NCBI RefSeq assembly: GCF_000238375.3
Contig: NZ_AHBZ03000017.1
Span: 122,461-186,460, forward strand
DNA from: Pseudoalteromonas citrea
GTDB lineage: Bacteria > Pseudomonadota > Gammaproteobacteria > Enterobacterales > Alteromonadaceae
DNA length: 64,000 bases
Direction: 5' to 3'
Under the pieces are notes generated by a model. It was given only the letters and a program-made list of their open reading frames with translations, was not told the origin of the DNA and ran no database searches. Position numbers and translations under genes: made by a program. Positions 37,031-45,514 of this stretch are shown in pieces. The first letter of the stretch is position 1; each line of letters opens with the position of its first letter.

Positions 37031-39850
37031 ATGAGTTTGTACACAGAATACATGGATGAAATCCAAAACCGTAAACAAGAACTTGGATTGAATCCAAAGC
37101 CAATAGATAGTGCTGATTTACTATCTGAAATTATTGGTCAAATTAAAGATACGGGTCATGCGCATCGCGAAGACTCATTAAATTTCTTTATCTACAACAC
37201 GCTACCAGGAACCACCAGCGCAGCCGGTGTAAAAGCAAAATTCCTAAAAGAAATCATCCTTGGTGAGTCTGTTGTAGAAGAAATCACGTCTACCTTCGCT
37301 TTTGAATTACTATCTCACATGAAAGGTGGTCCTTCTATTGAAGTACTACTTGATTTAGCACTAAGCGATAATGCTGCTGTTTCTGCACCAGCAGCTGACG
37401 TATTAAAAACACAAGTATTCCTTTATGAAGCTGATACTGAGCGTCTAGAAGTTGCATTCAAAGCGGGCAATGCAATTGCAAAAGACATTCTAGAAAGTTA
37501 CGCACAAGCAGAGTTTTTCACTAAGCTACCTGAAATTGAAGAAAAAGTTGATGTGGTTACTTATATTGCTGGTGAAGGCGATATCTCAACTGACTTACTT
37601 TCTCCAGGTAACCAAGCGCACTCTCGTGCTGACCGTGAATTACACGGTAAATGCATGATCACACCTGAAGCACAACAAGAAATTGTAGAGCTACAGAAAA
37701 AGCACCCTAACGCAAAAGTTATGCTTATTGCTGAAAAAGGTACTATGGGTGTTGGTTCGTCACGTATGTCTGGCGTTAACAACGTGGCACTTTGGGCGGG
37801 TAAACAAGCAAGTCCATATGTTCCATTCATTAACATTGCGCCAGTAGTTGCAGGTACAAATGGTATCTCACCTATTTTCTTAACGACGGTTGGCGTAACT
37901 GGCGGTATCGGTCTTGACCTTCAAAACTGGGTTAAGAAAACAGATGAAAATGGCAACAACGTTACTGACGCAAATGGCGACCCTGTACTTGAGGAAGCTT
38001 ACTCTGTCGCAACGGGCACTGTATTAACAATCGACACCAAAGAGAAAAAACTTTACAACGGCGATAAAGAGCTTGTTGATGTTTCTTCAGCTTTCACGCC
38101 TCAAAAAGTTGAGTTCATGAAAGCAGGTGGTTCTTATGCGGTTGTATTCGGTAAGAAGCTACAAACTTTTGCAGCTGAAACATTAGGTGTTGAAGCACCG
38201 GCTGTATATGCTGCATCAAAAGAGATTTCTCATGAGAACCAAGGTCTAACTGCGGTTGAAAAAATCTTTAATAACAACTCTGTCGGTGTTGCATCAGAAA
38301 CTGCGCTTCACGCGGGTTCTGATGTACGCGTAAAAGTAAACATTGTAGGTTCACAAGATACGACGGGCCCAATGACATCACAAGAGCTTGAAGCAATGGC
38401 TGCCTCTGTGATTTCACCTATTGTTGATGGTGCGTACCAGTCAGGTTGTCACACCGCATCTGTTTGGGATAGTAAAGCACAAGCTAACATTCCAAAACTA
38501 ATGGCATTCATGAACAAATTCGGCTTAATCACAGCTCGTGATCCGAAAGGTGTTTACCATTCAATGACTGACGTTATTCACAAAGTACTGAATGACATTA
38601 CCATTGATGACCGCGCGATTATTATCGGTGGTGACTCGCATACACGTATGTCTAAAGGTGTCGCATTTGGTGCTGACTCTGGTACTGTTGCTCTAGCATT
38701 GGCTACAGGTGAAGCGGCAATGCCTATTCCTGAGTCTGTAAAAGTAACTTTTAAAGGCAGCATGAAAGGCCACATGGACTTCCGTGATGTAGTACATTCA
38801 ACTCAAGCGCAAATGCTTAAGCAATTTAGCGGTGAGAATGTCTTCCAAGGCCGCGTTATCGAAGTACACATTGGTACGCTAATGGCCGACCAAGCGTTCA
38901 CGTTTACTGACTGGACTGCAGAAATGAAAGCGAAAGCTTCAATCTGTATTTCAAATGACGAAACGCTGATCAAATCTATCGAGCTTGCTAAGAGCCGTAT
39001 CCAGATCATGATCAATAAAGGAATGGAAAACGAAGCGAAAACACTGCAAGGTCTTATCGACTTAGCAGGTAAGCGTATCGAAGAAATTAACTCAGGTACT
39101 AACCCTGCGTTAGCACCTGATGATGCTGCGAAATACTACGCTGAAGTGGTTGTTGATTTAGACCTAATCAACGAGCCTATGATTGCTGACCCTGACGTTA
39201 ATAACGAAGACGTATCTAAGCGTTACACGCACGATGTGATCCGCCCAGTGTCATTCTACAACGACAAGCCAGTTGACTTAGGCTTTGTTGGATCTTGTAT
39301 GGTACATAAAGGCGATATGAAGATCATCGCGCAAATGCTAAGAAATCTAGAAGCTAAAAATGGAGCAATTACATTCAATGCGCCATTAGTTGTTGCGCCA
39401 CCAACGTATAACATTGTTGATGAGCTTAAAGCAGAAGGCGACTGGGATATTCTTGCTAAGTATGCAGGGTTCGAATTCGACGACGAAAAACCTAAAACTG
39501 CAGCACGTACTAAATACGAAAACATCATGTATCTAGAACGCCCTGGTTGTAACCTATGTATGGGTAACCAAGAAAAAGCAGAACCTGGTGATACAGTTAT
39601 CGCAACGTCTACACGTCTTTTCCAAGGCCGTGTTGTTGCTGATACATCAGAGAAAAAAGGTGAATCACTGCTTGGTTCTACCCCACTTGTTGTTCTTTCA
39701 ACAGTATTGGGTCGTTTCCCAACAATTGAAGAATACACAGCAGCAGTTGATGGTATTGACCTAACAGCATTTACCCCGTTAGAAGAAGAACTGACAACTA
39801 AATTCAGCGCTGAAAAAGCAGTGCCTGTAAAAGTTGTTGATGCTAACTAA
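37031..39850 (+). CDS. acnB: Aconitate hydratase B, long form
   Basis: The 939-residue cytoplasmic enzyme interconverts citrate and isocitrate in the TCA cycle and can dehydrate 2-methylisocitrate. The Fe-S ligands are C756 (G-S-C-M-V-H), C840 and C843 (P-G-C-N-L-C-M-G-N). Substrate motifs include G-S-Q-D-T-T-G-P-M-T, G-G-D-S-H-T-R and the AcnB-specific N-terminal HEAT-like domain. Enteric AcnB has 865 residues; here an extra segment around residues 310-345 (N-G-N-N-V-T-D-A-N-G) and several divergent blocks are seen, resembling the longer Bacteroidota-type AcnB. GAGG precedes the ATG. Optimal codons suggest high expression. Confidence 0.95.
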   Translation: MSLYTEYMDEIQNRKQELGLNPKPIDSADLLSEIIGQIKDTGHAHREDSLNFFIYNTLPGTTSAAGVKAKFLKEIILGESVVEEITSTFAFELLSHMKGGPSIEVLLDLALSDNAAVSAPAADVLKTQVFLYEADTERLEVAFKAGNAIAKDILESYAQAEFFTKLPEIEEKVDVVTYIAGEGDISTDLLSPGNQAHSRADRELHGKCMITPEAQQEIVELQKKHPNAKVMLIAEKGTMGVGSSRMSGVNNVALWAGKQASPYVPFINIAPVVAGTNGISPIFLTTVGVTGGIGLDLQNWVKKTDENGNNVTDANGDPVLEEAYSVATGTVLTIDTKEKKLYNGDKELVDVSSAFTPQKVEFMKAGGSYAVVFGKKLQTFAAETLGVEAPAVYAASKEISHENQGLTAVEKIFNNNSVGVASETALHAGSDVRVKVNIVGSQDTTGPMTSQELEAMAASVISPIVDGAYQSGCHTASVWDSKAQANIPKLMAFMNKFGLITARDPKGVYHSMTDVIHKVLNDITIDDRAIIIGGDSHTRMSKGVAFGADSGTVALALATGEAAMPIPESVKVTFKGSMKGHMDFRDVVHSTQAQMLKQFSGENVFQGRVIEVHIGTLMADQAFTFTDWTAEMKAKASICISNDETLIKSIELAKSRIQIMINKGMENEAKTLQGLIDLAGKRIEEINSGTNPALAPDDAAKYYAEVVVDLDLINEPMIADPDVNNEDVSKRYTHDVIRPVSFYNDKPVDLGFVGSCMVHKGDMKIIAQMLRNLEAKNGAITFNAPLVVAPPTYNIVDELKAEGDWDILAKYAGFEFDDEKPKTAARTKYENIMYLERPGCNLCMGNQEKAEPGDTVIATSTRLFQGRVVADTSEKKGESLLGSTPLVVLSTVLGRFPTIEEYTAAVDGIDLTAFTPLEEELTTKFSAEKAVPVKVVDAN

Positions 39851-39862
39851 TACCACTGATTT

Positions 39863-39886
39863 AAAAGCGTAGCATATACGCTTTTT
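39863..39886 (+). terminator. Terminator of acnB
   Basis: AAAAGCGTA pairs with TACGCTTTT over a 5-base loop and continues into T residues, 12 bp after the stop. Confidence 0.85.
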
Positions 39887-39895
39887 AGTATGCAT

Positions 39896-39947
39896 AAAGG
39901 CTTGCTCGGTTATATAAATTTATTTAGTAACCTTTCAAGCCTTTTTT
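39896..39947 (+). terminator. Second, larger hairpin after acnB
   Basis: AAAGGCTTG pairs with CAAGCCTTT and an inner GGTTA pairs with TAACC; TTTT follows. It works as a back-up terminator. A T-run is present only on the plus strand. Confidence 0.7.
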
Positions 39948-40020
39948 ATATGACTATTCGTTTTCCGATACCTGATTTAACCAACGCATAAAACACGCGG
40001 TAATTAAAAAGGCCCATACT

Positions 40021-40494
40021 TTATACTGCTCGTTCAGAACTTGAAAGTTTAAGTTCCATAGGTTGATATACAAGCCCCGCCGACTCCCCTACTTCACCGG
40101 CATATTTAAAACCGTACTTTTTATATATATCAATTGAAGATAACGATGCGCTTACGGTTAAAATATCTGTGCGTACATGGGGCAATATCGCGTTAAATAG
40201 TGCTCTTCCAACGCCTTTATTTTGAAAGTCTGGGTCAACAAAAAACATTGCAATGTGATGCCCTGCCTTGAGTTCAATAACGGCCACTATTCGCTGCTTA
40301 TCTTCAGCAACCAGTATCGTATTATCTTGCTGCATCCTCTTTAAAAATGCACTACTTTTGGCTATTTCAATAAACGTTGTAATACCTTCACAGCCTAAAC
40401 TACCTGCAATAGATGCTTCAAACGAACGAATACAAATAAGATTGACTTGCACTAAATCCTTTTCTTGAACTTTCCTGACTTCCAAAGTATTCAC
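40021..40494 (-). CDS. GNAT family N-acetyltransferase
   Basis: The 157-residue acetyl-CoA-dependent transferase starts with GTG 40494. The acetyl-CoA pyrophosphate loop is seen as N-K-G-V-G-R-A-L-F (Q/R-x-x-G-x-G/A type) near residue 91, preceded by the strand I-A-M-F-F-V-D-P. The ending I-Y-K-K-Y-G-F-K is typical of the fold. Substrate cannot be predicted. Monocistronic and convergent with acnB. Confidence 0.82.
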   Translation of the reverse strand: MNTLEVRKVQEKDLVQVNLICIRSFEASIAGSLGCEGITTFIEIAKSSAFLKRMQQDNTILVAEDKQRIVAVIELKAGHHIAMFFVDPDFQNKGVGRALFNAILPHVRTDILTVSASLSSIDIYKKYGFKYAGEVGESAGLVYQPMELKLSSSERAV

Positions 40495-40791
40495 CTATAA
40501 GAAATGATATTTAAAAATAACTTTAGCTAATGAAAGCAATGGTTCAGCGTAACAGAATTATAAGCCAGTGCAAAGATCTCGCTTAATAGTACTCCCCAAC
40601 TAAACAATGACTTACAAACTTTTTTAGGGTATTTCTGATATGAGAAAGCTGCGCAGCTATGTAAATGAAAACAGCTTTACATTAAACACATACTGAAAAA
40701 GCAATACTGAAAACATCGAGGCTGGTTCTTTGAAGTTTTGGTAATAACAATAAAGGCATAAAGATAGATGAAAGTGTTATAGGTAAACCCT
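40495..40791. other. Intergenic region upstream of protease promoter
   Basis: No convincing gene is present. An 18-codon frame from ATG 40640 has no ribosome-binding site and was not called. Confidence 0.5.
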
Positions 40792-40820
40792 TTGTTAAAT
40801 TATATTGTATACAATATATT
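40792..40820 (+). promoter_or_regulatory. Protease promoter containing a GntR-type palindrome
   Basis: TTGTTA (40792-40797) and TATATT (40815-40820) are spaced 17 bp. The 18-bp perfect palindrome TATATTGTATACAATATA (40801-40818) fills the spacer and covers most of the -10. Its 14-base core ATATTGTATACAAT is identical to the site upstream of the M24 peptidase at 3954-3965 (read on the minus strand). Confidence 0.7.
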
Positions 40821-40916
40821 TATGGTGAGTTTAATTATATTAAACCCTAGCTGGCCACTTAAAGCCACATACAACATATACCGTAAATAAATTACAACAT
40901 GATAAAGGAGACTATG

Positions 40917-43142
40917 ATGAAATTCGCTTCATCACATTGGGCCAAGCTATTACTCGGCCCCGCAATACTGCTTTCACAACACGCATTGGGTGCAACTTTG
41001 CCTGATGTATGTGCGACGCAGGGACCTTCAACCTCGATAACAGACGGCACACCAATTTGTGTCAATGACAATGGCACAGCCTATTTAAGTTTGAGCGGCG
41101 TAAATGAGCATAACAGTGTTGCTATCAGCACAGGGCATGGTAATGGTGACCTCAGTTTATATGTCGATCAAGGTCGCTGGCCTAATACCGGGTTAAATAG
41201 TAATGCTTATAAGTCGATCACTTCAGGTACTAATGGTGAGTGCGTCGTTATTAGTAACCCCAGTCAGTATTGGCTGATGATCGCAGTCACTGGCAACCGA
41301 AGTAAGTCATCAATAGCTGTTGATTTTGGTGCAACATCTTGCCGTGATGTGAATGGTGGAGGTGATAACCCAGGGGATGGAAATACAGGCAGTATCCTGG
41401 CGCCTAGCAATCTAGCGGGTACAACAACCGAATCGAGTGCTACCGTGTCTTGGAGTGACAATTCAAATAACGAAGATAACTTCATAGTTCAACGTTCGTC
41501 AGCTGGCATATCTTGGCACACAGTCGCAACCGTTAACGCCAATGAAACCAGCTTTACTGATACTGGTTTAGTGCAGGACAAAGTCTATTACTACGTCATG
41601 TATGCAAAAAATACGACAAATACATCTGCTTGGAGTGCAATATTAACAACTAAAACCAAAAAGTCAGGGTCAACGACACCACCTGGTGATGGTGACAGTG
41701 GCGATTTAGCCAATATGTGTGCAACTAGTGCTCCTACTACTGAAACCGCGCTCACAGATGGTGTACCTGTGTGTGTACCTGCTACTTCACAAAGAAAAAG
41801 CTTTTCAATTTCTACATTCAATAAAAATGTTACGAGTATCGCGATTAGCTCTTCTTATGGGTTAGGTAACTTAACACTCGCCGGCAGAACTGACGGTACG
41901 TGGCCAAAATCTGGTGACGACAGTATTCGATCACCTAAGGTAGGAAATACTGAATGTGTGATATTAACTAACCCACAAAATGGGTGGAACAATGTGAGTT
42001 TGGAAGGACTATTTAAAGGCGCAAGTGTTGTTGCGGACTTTAACAAAACCAGCTGCCGAGTAACCCCAGGTGCGGATGATCCGGGCAATGATGGCTATGA
42101 TCATAACGGGGTTCATGTATTGGTTTACCCATTTAGATTCCCAGATCAAGATTTGGCGTTCAGCACTGAACAAATAAACGCTGAAATGCAAAAAACCAAA
42201 GATTTCTTTACGGAGCAATCGTACGGTAAGTTTAACTTCACCTGGGAGATTAAACCAAAAATTACCATGCCACAGAGTCACAATTACTATAACAATGACA
42301 AAAAATTATGGAATCCTGGCTATAAAGAGCAGCTTGTGAACGCTGGGGTAGATCCAAACTTCCCAGGAGATGCCACAATTATAATGGTAACTGCGCCCCC
42401 TATTGGTAATGATGCAACCTACTTTATTAACTCCCAAGCAGGCCCTCCTCTTATGGAGATTTACACCTATGCTGCAGGCACAATTGCGCATGAAACTGGG
42501 CACGCTTTAGGGTTACATCACTCGATGTCTATTGAAGGAGGTAATAGCATGCTTAATGGCAATTCAAATGATGTTGTCACCAACTATGGTAATGTATTTG
42601 GCTTAATGGGCATGGGGGCTCACTCGTTAGAAGAAATGAACCTAATGTATAAAGGCTACTTTAATAACTGGATTTCTGACACCGACGTGCCCACTATAAC
42701 AACATCTGGTAAATATCGTATTTACACATATAATCATGGTACATCATCAGGGCACAATGCACCTGGTGCTATTGGTCTTAAAATACCATCAGGCGATAAG
42801 ACTTTTTGGGTTGAATATTTAACACGCCAAAAGAGTGAAGCAAATACCCCACCGGATCAACAATTACGTACGCCACTTTTACAAAATGGTATTGTGATCA
42901 ACCTGCAGAATTATATGGATAACAATGCGGCTCCTTGGTACAACCATAACTCATTACTATTAGACTCTACACCAAACTCTCGCAGTTCAAATTGGGCGTT
43001 GGAAGACTTTAATGATGCACCTTTACAGAAAAATCATACATTCACCGACCCTTGGGGTAAGTTTAGTATTTACCCAATAGAAACAGGTGGCACACTGGGC
43101 ACTGCAAATGCTTGGATTGATGTTCAAGTCACGTTTTTCTAA
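40917..43142 (+). CDS. Secreted modular metalloprotease, gametolysin (M11/M6)-like
   Basis: From ATG 40917 (GGAG six bases upstream) the protein has 741 residues. A signal peptide (ending A-L-G-A) leads to a Cys-containing beta domain (about 30-145, PPC-like), a fibronectin type III domain (about 160-252), a second copy of the Cys-containing domain (about 265-385), then the catalytic domain. Zinc ligands are H525, H529 and H535 in H-E-T-G-H-A-L-G-L-H-H, with the Met-turn in F-G-L-M-G-M-G, so it is a metzincin. Linkers are Gly/Asp/Pro-rich. The two Cys domains are clear internal duplicates. It likely degrades extracellular protein; substrate unknown. Promoter carries a GntR-type operator. Confidence 0.85.
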   Translation: MKFASSHWAKLLLGPAILLSQHALGATLPDVCATQGPSTSITDGTPICVNDNGTAYLSLSGVNEHNSVAISTGHGNGDLSLYVDQGRWPNTGLNSNAYKSITSGTNGECVVISNPSQYWLMIAVTGNRSKSSIAVDFGATSCRDVNGGGDNPGDGNTGSILAPSNLAGTTTESSATVSWSDNSNNEDNFIVQRSSAGISWHTVATVNANETSFTDTGLVQDKVYYYVMYAKNTTNTSAWSAILTTKTKKSGSTTPPGDGDSGDLANMCATSAPTTETALTDGVPVCVPATSQRKSFSISTFNKNVTSIAISSSYGLGNLTLAGRTDGTWPKSGDDSIRSPKVGNTECVILTNPQNGWNNVSLEGLFKGASVVADFNKTSCRVTPGADDPGNDGYDHNGVHVLVYPFRFPDQDLAFSTEQINAEMQKTKDFFTEQSYGKFNFTWEIKPKITMPQSHNYYNNDKKLWNPGYKEQLVNAGVDPNFPGDATIIMVTAPPIGNDATYFINSQAGPPLMEIYTYAAGTIAHETGHALGLHHSMSIEGGNSMLNGNSNDVVTNYGNVFGLMGMGAHSLEEMNLMYKGYFNNWISDTDVPTITTSGKYRIYTYNHGTSSGHNAPGAIGLKIPSGDKTFWVEYLTRQKSEANTPPDQQLRTPLLQNGIVINLQNYMDNNAAPWYNHNSLLLDSTPNSRSSNWALEDFNDAPLQKNHTFTDPWGKFSIYPIETGGTLGTANAWIDVQVTFF

Positions 43143-43152
43143 ATAGTTAAAT

Positions 43153-43187
43153 AAAAAAACACCATCATATTAATGATGGTGTTTTTT
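43153..43187. terminator. Bidirectional terminator
   Basis: AAAAAACACCATCAT pairs perfectly with ATGATGGTGTTTTTT over ATTA. It serves the protease gene on the plus strand and the convergent SH3 gene on the minus strand. Confidence 0.93.
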
Positions 43188-43248
43188 ATATTTTAATAGG
43201 AACCGCTTATCTATAAAACGCTAAAAATTAACTCATTGGATAGAAATA

Positions 43249-44115
43249 TTAAATATTTTTTCTCAAAGGCAGGGTTTTAAAAGTTAACTCCAGTTCTCTA
43301 CTTTCAGTACTATCAACTTCCAAGCTATTAACTTCTGCGCTATCACTGCTATTAACAGTATAATTGATATATTTATAAGTAAAGTCAGATAAGTTAAACG
43401 TAAGATCAAACTGTTCACGTTCGCAGCAACTGTTATACGCCAGTCCTTTAAAAAACAAAATATCACCGTCGATCGATAAGCTATTATGATCATGCTTGGT
43501 GAATGTTGGTAATTGAAATACCCTGAGCGACTTTTTAGTTGGTATTACTAAATAAGCTGTATAATACGTTCTATTACCCGATTCATGACTTGTCGCCAAA
43601 TATATATCTCGTTTTACATAGCGTAGCTTATAAAAGTGGCTTTTTATTGATGCAGGACCACTTCCTGAAATTGGACCAAAGCTTGCTTGACCATGTAAAC
43701 TACTTTGATAGTTTAAAAAATAGCTGCCTGGTAAATATGAGTAATGCCAACCCGACATAGAAATAACAGTGCTATTATTTGGCTTTATAGAGTAATTTAT
43801 ATCAGCTTTGTATGATTGCACGATCAGTGCCGATTGATGAACATAAGCCTCAAAGCCTTTAAATTCAATCCGCGCCCACTCTGAGCCAGTTAAGAGCTCT
43901 GCTCTAATTGATTCGCCTCCCTCTAAAAGCCCTAATTTTTTAGCATTTTTATCTGGGAGCGCTCTAACATTCACATTGATTTGGACAATTGCAGGTAAAT
44001 AACCGCTAGCACTTTTTATTTCAATTAGTGATTTTGTTGATATTTCCCCCCAAGGCGCTTCTGCATTCGCCGAAAGTGCAACAAGCAGCACGGAGAAAAT
44101 TAATAAATGTAACAC
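43249..44115 (-). CDS. Secreted protein with bacterial SH3 domain
   Basis: The 288-residue protein starts with GTG 44115 behind AAAGGG and has a signal peptide ending S-A-N-A. A bacterial SH3 (SH3_3-like) domain lies at about 45-105, with the typical V-N-V-R-A-L-P-D-K-N and E-W-A-R-I-E-F-K-G. The remaining 180 residues are beta-rich with no motif I recognise, including a Cys pair C-C-E. SH3 modules often bind cell-wall peptides, so a periplasmic, murein-related role is possible. Convergent with the protease gene and separated from it by a strong terminator. Confidence 0.65.
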   Translation of the reverse strand: MLHLLIFSVLLVALSANAEAPWGEISTKSLIEIKSASGYLPAIVQINVNVRALPDKNAKKLGLLEGGESIRAELLTGSEWARIEFKGFEAYVHQSALIVQSYKADINYSIKPNNSTVISMSGWHYSYLPGSYFLNYQSSLHGQASFGPISGSGPASIKSHFYKLRYVKRDIYLATSHESGNRTYYTAYLVIPTKKSLRVFQLPTFTKHDHNSLSIDGDILFFKGLAYNSCCEREQFDLTFNLSDFTYKYINYTVNSSDSAEVNSLEVDSTESRELELTFKTLPLRKNI

Positions 44116-44239
44116 TCATACCCTTTAATATATTTTAGTCATAATAACCCTAATTTTATCAGGTTAAAACATACAGTAAAATAACTCCCTTAAAAATCAA
44201 CATCGAAATGTGGTACTTCCTAATATAAATAAAGCACAT

Positions 44240-44263
44240 AAAAAACCACTTGATTAAAGTGGC
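44240..44263 (-). terminator. Terminator of precursor gene B
   Basis: On the minus strand GCCACTT/AAGTGG pairs over TAATC and is followed by six T, about 80 bp after the stop of the small gene. Confidence 0.85.
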
Positions 44264-44344
44264 TTTCGGTTAGCTTCTCATGGAAACCTTAATAAAAAAT
44301 ATCGAGGTAAAATATGAGTCCACCGCTATAAATACATGGTCTAA

Positions 44345-44503
44345 TTATGGGCAAAGCCAGCCTGTAGGACATCGACATTCACTTAAAGGGCCGAGTGTTT
44401 TCAGGTTTTTATAACCCCCAGCTACTTGAGGGGTATTCTCTAATGCTAAAGACGGTTTACTATCTAGTAGTTTTAATTTTGATTTTTTTAATTTTAATTT
44501 CAT
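44345..44503 (-). CDS. RiPP-like precursor peptide B (52 aa, Cys-rich core)
   Basis: The gene starts with ATG 44503 behind a strong AAGGAG and ends before its own terminator. The leader M-K-L-K-L-K-K-S-K-L-K-L-L then N-T-P-Q-V-A-G-G-Y (residues 23-31) matches that of the gene at 34193-34369 in spacing and motif. The core is different and shorter, with Cys at 43, 45 and 51, Thr/Ser at 36, 41 and 47, and ends W-L-C-P. The G-G before Y is a plausible double-Gly cleavage site. The nearest genes are a PhyH oxygenase upstream on the same strand and an SH3 protein downstream. No lanthipeptide synthetase or transporter is present in the window. Confidence 0.75.
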   Translation of the reverse strand: MKLKLKKSKLKLLDSKPSLALENTPQVAGGYKNLKTLGPLSECRCPTGWLCP

Positions 44504-44738
44504 TACAATCTCCTTTTTAGATAAATCAAAATCACAATAACATCAAATGAGCAATTAACATACAAAAAGAATTGGTGAATATCTAACTGACAATTACTCG
44601 CTCACCTTTAAATATTTAAATACCATAGCACCACCGCTTCACCTGCGAATTCAAGCTGGAAGAGCAGCATTATCGTCAAGTTCGTATAAGAGAAAATAGA
44701 TCAATAACAACATCAAACTACCTACAATGACGCTCATA

Positions 44739-45497
44739 TCATTCAAGAACACACTGATAAGCATTAGAAAATATAAAGGGGTTATCTAGTTTTTGCATCA
44801 TACGCTCACTGGGTAATAGCCTACCTGTAATATGCCCCTTAAAAATAGGATCTGACTCGCATAATAATATGTCTAACGCGAAGCGATCCAGCCCGTAAAT
44901 ACCACGATGAATCATATTGGCAGAGAAGATCAAAATATCACCTGCGCTTAACCCAACTTGCAGTGCGCCATCGATCTTTTCATAGTTTTTTCGCCCATGT
45001 TGTTCTAATCGAATGGTAAGCTCTTCATCAGTATCCCAACGTTTATGCGTCTGAGGAACAAGTTCAATACCAGGCTCGTCTTTCAATGCAACCCTAAAAT
45101 GCACAACGTGTGGGCCCAATAAAGCGCTTTTTTGCTCACCTAATGACAGGTGATATTGTGGGTCTCTATGCCAATAATTAGATTGGTTTGGATTACACGG
45201 ATCAAAGAATAATTGAGTATTCATAAAGGTCGCTGTAGGCCCTATGAGTTTCAATATTATGTCACTCACTGTGTTTGAACTTATAAACTGAAACATCGCC
45301 AATCTAGCGGGTTCAGTTAAGGCCCCCTCTTTCGTTAAATAGGCAGAATTAACCGCTCCCTGTTCATAGATGCTTTTGTTTTTTAATTTCCAGTTTTCAT
45401 GAAACTGTAATGCAATGTCCTTAACGCTCGCTAATTCAGCCTCATTAAACGCAGCTTTGACGACGACAAACCCATTTTTATTAAAGTAATTTACCAC
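44739..45497 (-). CDS. PhyH (phytanoyl-CoA dioxygenase)-family Fe(II)/2OG oxygenase
   Basis: The protein has about 252 residues from GTG 45497, which has GAGAG seven bases upstream. A TTG at 45533 would overlap the preceding gene but lacks a spaced ribosome-binding site. The iron motif H-R-D appears in N-Y-W-H-R-D-P-Q-Y near residue 110, the distal His in M-I-H-R-G-I-Y-G near 195, and the 2OG-binding Arg in D-R-F-A-L-D. PhyH-family enzymes hydroxylate very varied small molecules. It is the last gene of the DUF350/unknown/SpeE-like operon, 17 bp after the spermidine-synthase-like gene, suggesting action on the same product. Confidence 0.8.
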   Translation of the reverse strand: MVNYFNKNGFVVVKAAFNEAELASVKDIALQFHENWKLKNKSIYEQGAVNSAYLTKEGALTEPARLAMFQFISSNTVSDIILKLIGPTATFMNTQLFFDPCNPNQSNYWHRDPQYHLSLGEQKSALLGPHVVHFRVALKDEPGIELVPQTHKRWDTDEELTIRLEQHGRKNYEKIDGALQVGLSAGDILIFSANMIHRGIYGLDRFALDILLCESDPIFKGHITGRLLPSERMMQKLDNPFIFSNAYQCVLE

Positions 45498-45514
45498 ACA
45501 GCTACTCTCAAAGT

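Noticed and set aside
40640-40696. 18-codon reading frame upstream of the protease
   Set aside because: No ribosome-binding site, no homology that I can see, and position upstream of the promoter make a gene unlikely.
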